DNA of 8,179 nucleotides. Origin: an uncultured Clostridia bacterium (GTDB lineage: Bacteria > Bacillota > Clostridia > Christensenellales > Borkfalkiaceae). The stretch covers positions 1-8,179 of the forward strand of contig CALVPW010000056.1 in NCBI GenBank assembly GCA_944354085.1, read 5' to 3'. The position numbers and the translations under genes are program-made. The number at the start of each line of letters is the position of its first letter. Positions within the stretch are counted from its first letter, which is position 1. Of the stretch, positions 1 through 4,732 are shown piece by piece. Under the pieces are notes generated by a model. It was not told where the DNA came from, ran no database searches, and saw nothing but the letters and a program-made list of their open reading frames with translations.

Positions 1-869
1 TTGTCGTTCCCGAGATACGTTCCGAAAAATCCGCTGAATCCGCCCTTTCTGAATCCCGTCGAGCTGCCGCCCTCCCGTTTGAAGCTGGTGCCCGAAGATT
101 CGGGCGTGCCCTCTGCGGGAAGTTCGCGCTTGGGATAGGGTTTTCTCTCGCCGTAGCGGCTGCCGCGGTCGCGGTTGAACTTGCCGCGTGCGCCGCGGTC
201 GTTCGCGTAGCGGCTGCCGCGGTCGCCGCGGTCGCGCTTTTCGAACGGCTTCATGTTCTTGGGAATGATCACCACAAAGCGGGCGGGCTCTTTGCCTTCG
301 CTCTTGGTGGTCACGTCGGGATGATCGACGAGCGCGGAGTGGATGATGCGGCGCTCATAGGGGTTCATGGGTTCGAGACGGACGCGTTTGCCGAGGCGCA
401 CCGCCTTTGCAGCGAGCTTGTTCGCCACGCGCTTTAAGGTCTCTTCGCGCGTTTCGCGGTAGTTCTCGCAGTCGACGACGACGCGTTTGTATTCCTTTCT
501 GCCCGTGTTTGCCACGGCGCCCGCGAGCGTCTGCACGGCGTCGATGATCTCGCCGCGGCGGCCGATCACGCCCTTCGCCGAGGGGGCGACGAGCTCGATG
601 ACGATCTTCTCGCCCTCGTCCCGCAGCGCGACGGCAACGTCCTCGTCGCCGAGAAGGGGCATGAGCCCTTCCAAAAAGCGCACCGCGCGCTCCCCGTCCG
701 AAAGTTTTTCCTTGACGGTGAGTTTTACCTGCGCGGGCTTGGAGCCGAACAGTTTTTTCTTGCCTTCGTCGAGGATCTCCACCTCGACGTCTTCACGCGC
801 GACGCCGAGCTCTTTGAGCCCCGCCTCGACGGCTTCTTCCGCCGTCTTTCCCGTAAATACGTTTTCCAT
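1..869 (-). CDS. jag: Jag/KhpB RNA-binding protein (SpoIIIJ-associated), C-terminus cut by window edge
   Basis: Cytoplasmic RNA-binding protein of the Jag/KhpB/EloR family, which in Gram-positives acts with KhpA and the membrane insertase region in cell elongation and envelope control. My reading of the minus strand gives 289 complete codons from the ATG at 869 with no stop before the edge. Residues 1-50 form a Jag_N domain (MENVFTGKTAEEAVEAGLKE at the start, KKKLFGSKPAQV near 38-48). A KH domain follows with the GVIGRRGE loop at 100-107, then an R3H domain with NPYERRIIHSAL at 169-180. From about 208 the protein has an Arg/Gly/Asp-rich tail (DRGDRGSRY, DRGSRY) ending near FFGTYLGND, probably very close to the true C-terminus. 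The start is supported by AAGGAA (878-883) eight bases upstream. It lies 49 bases after yidC and is probably the last visible member of the rpmH operon. Family assignment is firm; the tail's role is unknown. Confidence 0.95.
   Translation of the reverse strand, partial: MENVFTGKTAEEAVEAGLKELGVAREDVEVEILDEGKKKLFGSKPAQVKLTVKEKLSDGERAVRFLEGLMPLLGDEDVAVALRDEGEKIVIELVAPSAKGVIGRRGEIIDAVQTLAGAVANTGRKEYKRVVVDCENYRETREETLKRVANKLAAKAVRLGKRVRLEPMNPYERRIIHSALVDHPDVTTKSEGKEPARFVVIIPKNMKPFEKRDRGDRGSRYANDRGARGKFNRDRGSRYGERKPYPKRELPAEGTPESSGTSFKREGGSSTGFRKGGFSGFFGTYLGND
153..226. repeat. 20-bp direct repeat inside the jag tail
   Basis: GTAGCGGCTGCCGCGGTCGC occurs at 153-172 and again at 207-226. On the coding (minus) strand each copy encodes the DRGSRY motif of the Arg/Gly-rich Jag tail, and the bases around and between them repeat the CCGCGGTCG core several more times. 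It is a short in-frame coding repeat, most simply explained by slippage or local duplication in a disordered tail. Confidence 0.8.
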
Positions 870-918
870 ACCCTTACTTCCTTATCTTTTTACGCTCCCG
901 CGTTTTGTTCCGCAGGAA

Positions 919-2409
919 TTATTTTTTCTTGTCTTTGCCCGAAAAACCGTCTCTCTTGTTCTGTTCCGCCTGCTTTCTCTCACGTTCTAAGAGCCATGCG
1001 GGTTTGCGCGTGTTCTCTTCGACGATGCGTTTTTCTTCCTTTTTGTTGAAGACGTGCCCGATGATGAGGTTGGAAAGCAGCGTCACGCACAGCGAAACAA
1101 GGCTGGAAATGCACATGTAGATGCTGAACGCCGCACTGTACATAAAGGCGAAGAGCGCGTAGATGAGCGGCATGACGATGAGCATGATCTTCTGCGTTCT
1201 GGCGCCCTGTCCGTCCGCCGTCTGATACTTGTTGCTCTCCTTTTGGCTCTTCATCATCACGAGCTGAGAGACGACCATGAGCGCGATGGAGAGGAAAATA
1301 AGGATAAAGTAGCCGTTGGGCTGCTCCTTTTCCTCGCCGAGCGCAGCGGTCAGATCGTTATAGTTGGCTTCGCTGAGCACGTTGGAAAGCGCGCGCACAG
1401 ACCCGTCTTCCATCGTGACTTCCACGTTCCCGAAGGAGTCGTGGAAACTCTTATAATCGGGGATGGGGTGATCGTACGAAACGTCGGGATACCAGACGTT
1501 CTTGATCCACAAAAAGCCCGCGTCGTTGGCGTCGTACCACGTTTTTGCCGCCTGCGCGCCCAATCCTTTCACATACGAGAGGATGACGGTGCTCTTTGCG
1601 TTCCCTTCGGCGGCGGCAAGCGCCGTCTTCGTCTCTTCGGGCACGGCGGATGCGTTTGCAAACCGCGCCTCGTCGATGAGGTATTCGCGTACGACGTTCG
1701 TCACGCTCAGGTTATAGCGGTAATAGAGATACTTCTCCTCGTCGGTGGGGGTGACCGTCAGATACAGCGAACTCCCGTTCACGGAGAGCGTATATTCGTT
1801 TTCTCCCTCTTGGAAGGGCTCACCGTTCCAAGGGCGCTGTTTTTGTTCGCCGTCCTGCGTCCATACGAGGATATACCCGCTCGGATCGCTGAGGACGATA
1901 TCGCCTTCTTCGTCCTTCAAGAGCGTATAATCGACGCCTTCCGCCCCGTTTTCGAGCACGGCTGCGTTGTAGCTCTCGGACATCTGCACGAAAAAGTTGA
2001 GGTTCGCGTAGTTGGAATAGGCGCGGAACGCCGAGAACGCGACGATGATGATGACGAGCGAGATGATCATGGGCAGACATGCGCCCAAAATGCTGTAACC
2101 GTTCTTTTTTTGCAGTTCCAGCATCTTCTGGTTGTATGTCGTCTTATCGTTCGCGTACTGTTTTTGCAGCTTGTCGAGCTCGGGCTGCATCTCGCGCATG
2201 ATGAGCGTCTGTTTGCGCATCTTGACGCGGTTGTAGATATCGAAAGGGACGGTGATCGCCTTTAAGATGAGCGTAAAACAGATGATGCCCACGCCGATGA
2301 TGCCCACGCTCTCGATGATGACGCGCACAAAACGACCGAGCCAGTCGAGCCCGATCTCATATCCCTGTTGGAGCAGGGTAAAATCCACGGCGTTGAGAAA
2401 ATTTACCAT
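919..2409 (-). CDS. yidC: YidC/Oxa1 membrane protein insertase with large extracellular insertion
   Basis: Membrane insertase that moves hydrophobic segments of new proteins into the cytoplasmic membrane, alone or with SecYEG. Length is 496 residues, far above the roughly 260-290 of the Bacillus-type proteins. An N-terminal amphipathic helix (about 22-35) precedes TM1 (about 36-57). Lys50 lies where the groove arginine normally sits (E. coli Arg366, in FIVRGIMYPL; here LILKAITVPF). A charged cytoplasmic hairpin covers about 61-104 (MQPELDKLQKQYANDKTTYN). TM2 is about 107-131. Then comes about 230 residues of polar sequence (135-365), including FLWIKNVWYPD at 299-309, which is typical of clostridial YidC before the next helix. 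TM3 (367-386), TM4 (407-425) and TM5 (426-451) follow, and the tail is basic and charged (456-496). The start sits 3 bases after the yidD stop, with only a weak AGGT, so translation is probably coupled. No lipobox signal peptide is visible. Confidence 0.95.
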   Translation of the reverse strand: MVNFLNAVDFTLLQQGYEIGLDWLGRFVRVIIESVGIIGVGIICFTLILKAITVPFDIYNRVKMRKQTLIMREMQPELDKLQKQYANDKTTYNQKMLELQKKNGYSILGACLPMIISLVIIIVAFSAFRAYSNYANLNFFVQMSESYNAAVLENGAEGVDYTLLKDEEGDIVLSDPSGYILVWTQDGEQKQRPWNGEPFQEGENEYTLSVNGSSLYLTVTPTDEEKYLYYRYNLSVTNVVREYLIDEARFANASAVPEETKTALAAAEGNAKSTVILSYVKGLGAQAAKTWYDANDAGFLWIKNVWYPDVSYDHPIPDYKSFHDSFGNVEVTMEDGSVRALSNVLSEANYNDLTAALGEEKEQPNGYFILIFLSIALMVVSQLVMMKSQKESNKYQTADGQGARTQKIMLIVMPLIYALFAFMYSAAFSIYMCISSLVSLCVTLLSNLIIGHVFNKKEEKRIVEENTRKPAWLLERERKQAEQNKRDGFSGKDKKK

Positions 2410-2412
2410 ACT

Positions 2413-2658
2413 TTACCTGAGCCACCTGACTTTTCGGTAGGCTTCGGGCGCGGGATCGATGCCGCCCTTGGAAAAGGGATTGCACCGAAGGATGCGCCAG
2501 GCGCCGAACAGGATCCCCCTCACGACGCCGAGGTTGTTGATGCACCGCTTGGTATACTCCGAACAAGAGGGGGTATACGGGCACATATGGCGGGAAAGAT
2601 ACTTTTGATAAAAACAAATCAGGCGGATGCAAGCCCCCCTTAAAAAGGGCTTATACAC
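2413..2658 (-). CDS. yidD: YidD membrane protein insertion efficiency factor
   Basis: Small cytoplasmic, membrane-associated protein of the YidD (DUF37/haemolytic) family, which helps YidC-dependent insertion. The family core is clear: IRLICFYQKYLSRHMCPYTPSCSEY, then GVVRGILFGAWRILRCNPFSKGGIDPAP (positions 11-36 and 44-71 when numbered from the start chosen here). The Cys-x-x-x-x-x-Cys and RC-P-FxxGGxDP signatures are intact. I chose the GTG at 2658. It gives 81 residues, usual for the family (about 70-85), and overlaps the rnpA stop by 8 bases, which suggests translational coupling. The alternative is a TTG at 2715 with a better ribosome binding site (AAGGA eight bases upstream); it gives 100 residues and overlaps rnpA by 65 bases. 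yidC follows after 3 bases. Identity is firm; the exact start is not. Confidence 0.9.
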   Translation of the reverse strand: MYKPFLRGACIRLICFYQKYLSRHMCPYTPSCSEYTKRCINNLGVVRGILFGAWRILRCNPFSKGGIDPAPEAYRKVRWLR

Positions 2659-3028
2659 CGTCTTTTTGAGGTATCTCCAATTTTGCGGAAGTATCTTCCT
2701 CAGTACGAGTTTCAATCAGCTTTTCCTTTTTGAAAAGCCGCGCAAGGTCCTTCGAAAAAGCGGCAAAGCAATATTCCTTTTGCTGCCGCGGGATAAGAAG
2801 GACGGCGCACGGAAGCAACGTTTCCGCCTGCGTGCGGTACGCTTCGCGTAAGAGCCGTTTGATGCGGTTGCGCACCACGCTTTTTCCGTACTTTTTCCCC
2901 ACGCATACCGCCATCTTTATTTCGCGGTCGGCGCAGTATACAAGGGTCAACGTTTCTGCATGGACGCGCTTCCCGTTTTTTAAGATGCGCGCAAATTCCT
3001 TCTTTTTTTTGATCCGAAGGTACTTCAT
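2651..3028 (-). CDS. rnpA: Ribonuclease P protein component
   Basis: Protein subunit of RNase P, which with the RNA subunit (rnpB, not in this window) removes 5' leaders from pre-tRNAs. The product is 125 residues, normal for the family (about 110-130). The hallmark RNR helix is present: GKSVVRNRIKRLLREAYR at about 48-65. The N-terminus (MKYLRIKKKKEFARILKNGK) matches the usual leucine/arginine-rich start before the substrate-binding cleft, and LLIPRQ (about 77-82) is the usual central strand. The C-terminus from about 105 (ETRTEEDTSAKLEIPQKDGV) is a polar extension beyond the fold; it overlaps the start of yidD in another frame. The ATG lies 10 bases after the rpmH stop, with no clear Shine-Dalgarno sequence, so it probably depends on rpmH translation. 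Identity is secure. Confidence 0.96.
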   Translation of the reverse strand: MKYLRIKKKKEFARILKNGKRVHAETLTLVYCADREIKMAVCVGKKYGKSVVRNRIKRLLREAYRTQAETLLPCAVLLIPRQQKEYCFAAFSKDLARLFKKEKLIETRTEEDTSAKLEIPQKDGV

Positions 3029-3038
3029 ACCGCAGCTT

Positions 3039-3173
3039 TTATGCGGAGATGTGCTTTCTGCCCTTGTTTCTTCTTCTCTTTAAGGTGTTTCTGCCGCCCT
3101 GCGTCTTCATTCTCTGACGGAACCCGTGCACCTTTCTTCTCTGGCGCTTTTTGGGCTGATACGTTCTTTTCAT
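3039..3173 (-). CDS. rpmH: 50S ribosomal protein L34
   Basis: Small basic protein of the large ribosomal subunit that binds 23S rRNA. The gene encodes 44 residues, the standard length, starting MKRTYQPKKRQRRKVHGFRQ, continuing RMKTQGGRNTLKRRRNKGRK and ending HISA before a TAA at 3041-3039. This is a near-consensus L34 (MKRTYQPKxR...HGFRxRMxTxxGRxVLxxRRxKGRxxLSA). A strong ribosome binding site, AAAAGGAG (3180-3187 on the complement), lies 6 bases upstream of the ATG, and a consensus promoter sits just before that. It is the first gene of the rpmH-rnpA-yidD-yidC-jag block and lies 10 bases before rnpA. The normal upstream neighbour in most bacteria is oriC/dnaA; here it is dnaN, oriented the same way. 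Confidence 0.97.
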   Translation of the reverse strand: MKRTYQPKKRQRRKVHGFRQRMKTQGGRNTLKRRRNKGRKHISA

Positions 3174-3207
3174 GGTATACTCCTTTTATAATGGCTTACG
3201 TTTTTTG

Positions 3208-3236
3208 ATTATAAGAAATTTTTCCGCCTTCGTCAA
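3208..3236 (-). promoter_or_regulatory. Sigma-A promoter of rpmH-rnpA-yidD-yidC-jag
   Basis: On the minus strand, TTGACG (3236-3231) and TATAAT (3213-3208) are separated by exactly 17 bases: a near-perfect vegetative promoter. Predicted transcription start is about 3201, giving a leader of roughly 28 bases before rpmH. The -35 hexamer begins only 5 bases beyond the dnaN stop codon. No terminator is visible between, so dnaN read-through into the operon is also possible. Confidence 0.9.
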
Positions 3237-3240
3237 GCGA

Positions 3241-4338
3241 TTATGCGGCGTTTCTTACGGGTAATATGAGATACAGACTGTCTTTTACGTCCGCATTCTG
3301 TAAAATAAAGGGGGAAACGGGTCCGTTGAACGAGATAACGACTTTTTCCTCGTCGAGCGCGCGCAACGCGTCGAGGAGGTATTTTGCGTTCATCGAGATA
3401 GTGAGCTCCACGCCCTCTGCCTGCGCTTTGACGCTCTCGTCCACGTTGCCGAAATCGGAGACGGACGTCACTTTCACAAGATCGCCGTCCACCGTCAGGG
3501 TGACGAGGTTGTTCTTGTCGCCGCGGATGAGGATGGCGGCGCGCTCCGCGCTCGCGATGAGGTCGTTTTTCTCCACCGTGACGACCGTCGAGAATTGGTT
3601 GGGGATGACGTTCTCCTTGCGGATAAAATCGCCCTGATAGAGGCGGGAGACGACGCTCGTCCCCTCGCCCGAAACGAGCATCATGCCGCCCTGTGTATAG
3701 AGGGTGATCTCTTCGTCCTCTTTTTCGAGCATTTTTGCGATCTCGGAAAGGGTGCGGGCGGGGCAGATGATGTTCATCTCGCCCGTTTTGGACAAGATCT
3801 CTGCCGAAGAGAGAGCCAAACGGTACCCGTCGAGCGCGACCATCTCCAATTTCTCCCCAAAACTCATCAAACATCCTTTCAGGACGGGGCGGGAATCGTC
3901 CTGCGCGCAGCAGAACGTCGTTTCGCTGATGATCTTTTTAAGGGCGGACTGCTTCATCGTGAACGAATTTTCGCCGATCTCAAAGTTGATGGCGGGGAAT
4001 TCTTCGGCGGGAAGGCTCTGCATAAAGGTGCCTGCGTCGCGGTATTTGATCTCCACGCCCTTTTCGCCCGTCGCGATGCACACTTCTTCGCCCGTGAGCT
4101 TTCCGATAAAGTCGGCAAAGAGTTTCCCCGGCACGCAGATCTCCCCTTCTTCGAAGATCTCCGCCTTCACCGTCTTGCGGATGGAAAGTTCTCCGTCCGT
4201 GGCGAGCAGGGAGACTTCGTCTCTCAGCGCCGTGAGTTTGATGCATTCCATGATGGGCGCGGTGGTGCGCACGGCGCAAGCCTTGCTCACTTTCAAAACG
4301 GCTTCCGCGAGAGAAAGCCCGTCGCAAACGAATTTCAT
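3241..4338 (-). CDS. dnaN: DNA polymerase III beta subunit (sliding clamp)
   Basis: Homodimeric ring that encircles DNA and tethers polymerase III and other clamp-binding proteins to the template. The 365-residue length is typical (about 366-380). Three repeated clamp folds are expected at about 1-120, 125-245 and 248-365. Visible family motifs are DDSRPVLKG (147-155), ALDGYRLA (168-175), SRLYQGDFI (231-239) and the C-terminal LILPVR (357-362), the last contributing to the pocket that binds partner peptides. The start is supported by AGGAGG (complement of 4348-4353) nine bases upstream of the ATG. The gene lies upstream of rpmH in the same orientation, with no dnaA next to it, and it is divergent from rsmG across the putative origin. 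The promoter is probably that at 4457-4485. Identity is secure. Confidence 0.98.
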   Translation of the reverse strand: MKFVCDGLSLAEAVLKVSKACAVRTTAPIMECIKLTALRDEVSLLATDGELSIRKTVKAEIFEEGEICVPGKLFADFIGKLTGEEVCIATGEKGVEIKYRDAGTFMQSLPAEEFPAINFEIGENSFTMKQSALKKIISETTFCCAQDDSRPVLKGCLMSFGEKLEMVALDGYRLALSSAEILSKTGEMNIICPARTLSEIAKMLEKEDEEITLYTQGGMMLVSGEGTSVVSRLYQGDFIRKENVIPNQFSTVVTVEKNDLIASAERAAILIRGDKNNLVTLTVDGDLVKVTSVSDFGNVDESVKAQAEGVELTISMNAKYLLDALRALDEEKVVISFNGPVSPFILQNADVKDSLYLILPVRNAA

Positions 4339-4380
4339 GCCTTTTCTCCTCCTGATATCTGAGTATTAAAAGAATCCTAC

Positions 4381-4398
4381 TAATAGTAATAATAATAG
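4381..4398 (+). promoter_or_regulatory. DnaA-trio run (basal unwinding element)
   Basis: The plus strand reads TAATAGTAATAATAATAG, six uninterrupted triplets. Read away from the DnaA box at 4411-4419 the same strand is 3'-GAT AAT AAT AAT GAT AAT-5', matching the 3'-[G/A]A[T/A]-5' DnaA-trio motif on which the Bacillus DnaA filament assembles to open the duplex. Twelve bases separate trios from box, including a short GC patch (ACCGTGG). Geometry matches the known box, spacer, trio order, with unwinding directed toward dnaN. Confidence 0.8.
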
Positions 4399-4410
4399 GA
4401 ACCGTGGAAT

Positions 4411-4419
4411 TGTGGACAA
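4411..4419 (-). promoter_or_regulatory. DnaA box next to the DnaA-trios
   Basis: TGTGGACAA on the plus strand is TTGTCCACA on the minus, one mismatch from TTATCCACA. It lies 12 bases from the trio run in the orientation expected for loading DnaA onto it. A partial second site may overlap just beside it (AATTCCACG, complement of 4403-4411; only the TCCAC core is conserved). Confidence 0.8.
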
Positions 4420-4456
4420 GTTTTTTGGCAGAAAAGCTCGTCCGTATTTTTCCTAT

Positions 4457-4485
4457 ATTATAAAAGAAAACGGCAAAAAATACAA
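4457..4485 (-). promoter_or_regulatory. Probable dnaN promoter
   Basis: Minus strand: a perfect TATAAT (4462-4457) preceded, after 17 bases, by TTGTAT (4485-4480), which keeps only the TTG of the -35 consensus. Predicted start is about 4450, so the dnaN leader of about 110 bases would run through the DnaA box and the trio run before reaching the AGGAGG site. Confidence 0.55.
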
Positions 4486-4504
4486 GCGAATCAGCCGCCT
4501 TTTG

Positions 4505-4640
4505 CAAAAAAAGAAAGGGGGAAAGCATGTTGAAAGCGTGTGAAAGTTTTTGTGGAAAACATGAAGAAAATGGGGAAAGAAAGGTGACAGAGGGCGGGAA
4601 AAAAGGGCGGAGAAAAAAAGAAGATAAAAAAAGAAAAAAG
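4505..4640. other. Purine-rich tract within the putative origin
   Basis: The plus strand is strongly biased to A and G over about 135 bases, most extreme at about 4591-4640, where only a few pyrimidines occur (GAGGGCGGGAAAAAAGGGCG, then GGAGAAAAAAAGAAGATAAA and A/G to 4640). It encodes nothing convincing; the hydrophobic Phe/Leu/Ser frames on the opposite strand are by-products of the pyrimidine bias. It lies between the DnaA boxes at 4551 and 4641. Confidence 0.7.
4551..4559 (-). promoter_or_regulatory. DnaA box, central
   Basis: TGTGGAAAA on the plus strand is TTTTCCACA on the minus, one mismatch from the consensus TTATCCACA. The identical 9-mer recurs at 4663-4671, in the same orientation. 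Confidence 0.6.
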
Positions 4641-4649
4641 TTATCCACA
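4641..4649 (+). promoter_or_regulatory. Perfect consensus DnaA box
   Basis: TTATCCACA exactly, at the end of the purine-rich tract. It faces the TTTTCCACA box at 4663-4671 in inverted orientation, with 13 bases between them. This is the strongest predicted DnaA site in the window. Confidence 0.85.
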
Positions 4650-4662
4650 AAGATATACACGC

Positions 4663-4671
4663 TGTGGAAAA
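4663..4671 (-). promoter_or_regulatory. DnaA box upstream of the rsmG promoter
   Basis: TGTGGAAAA on the plus strand (TTTTCCACA on the minus), one mismatch from consensus. It lies 26 bases before the rsmG -35 hexamer, and a weaker two-mismatch site (TCCTCCACA, 4684-4692) lies even closer. DnaA bound here could affect rsmG transcription; that is inference. Confidence 0.6.
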
Positions 4672-4697
4672 CTTTTGCATCCTTCCTCCACAAAGGG

Positions 4698-4726
4698 TTG
4701 AAAAGGCGGGAAAAATGTGCTATAAT
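4698..4726 (+). promoter_or_regulatory. Sigma-A promoter of rsmG
   Basis: TTGAAA (4698-4703), a 17-base spacer and a perfect TATAAT (4721-4726). The expected transcription start, 6-7 bases downstream, falls at about 4732-4733, on the rsmG start codon itself, implying a leaderless or nearly leaderless message. Confidence 0.85.
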
Positions 4727-4732
4727 ACCCGT

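Larger units (their letters stand above)
4339..4732. other. oriC: Putative chromosomal replication origin (oriC) between dnaN and rsmG
   Basis: A gene-free region between divergent genes. It holds one perfect DnaA box (TTATCCACA, 4641-4649) and three one-mismatch boxes (4411-4419, 4551-4559, 4663-4671). Six consecutive DnaA-trio triplets (4381-4398) lie beside the first of these, near AT-rich sequence (4360-4400 and 4441-4490). Purines dominate the plus strand from about 4505 to 4640. Two outward promoters lie at its edges. All genes on both sides point away from it, as expected for an origin. The DnaA-box cluster, trios and origin-type neighbours together make this a strong prediction. Origin function itself cannot be shown from sequence alone, and a second DnaA-box cluster next to a relocated dnaA cannot be excluded. 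Confidence 0.85.

Noticed and set aside
153..226. CCGCGGTCG repeats as a possible CRISPR or regulatory repeat array
   Set aside because: They are in frame within the jag tail, encode DRGSRY-type repeats, and have no regular spacers.
870..918. Possible terminator between yidC and jag
   Set aside because: Only short GCGGA/CGCGG-like pairing is possible and there is no T run in the right orientation, so jag probably stays in the operon.
1054..2265. 403-residue plus-strand frame opposite yidC
   Set aside because: It is antisense to a clearly assigned gene and its His/Arg/Glu/Asp-rich composition is typical of a shadow frame in GC-rich DNA.
3595..4369. Two long plus-strand frames opposite dnaN
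   Set aside because: dnaN is unmistakable on the other strand; these have no motifs and only reflect scarce stop codons in GC-rich sequence.
4453..4680. 75-residue hydrophobic minus-strand frame resembling a small membrane protein
   Set aside because: Its hydrophobicity comes from TTT/TTC/CTT codons forced by the complementary purine tract, and it runs over three DnaA boxes and the dnaN promoter.
4664..4732. GTG at 4664 as an extended rsmG start adding 23 residues
   Set aside because: The extension would contain a DnaA box and the whole rsmG promoter, has no matching family sequence, and lacks a ribosome binding site.
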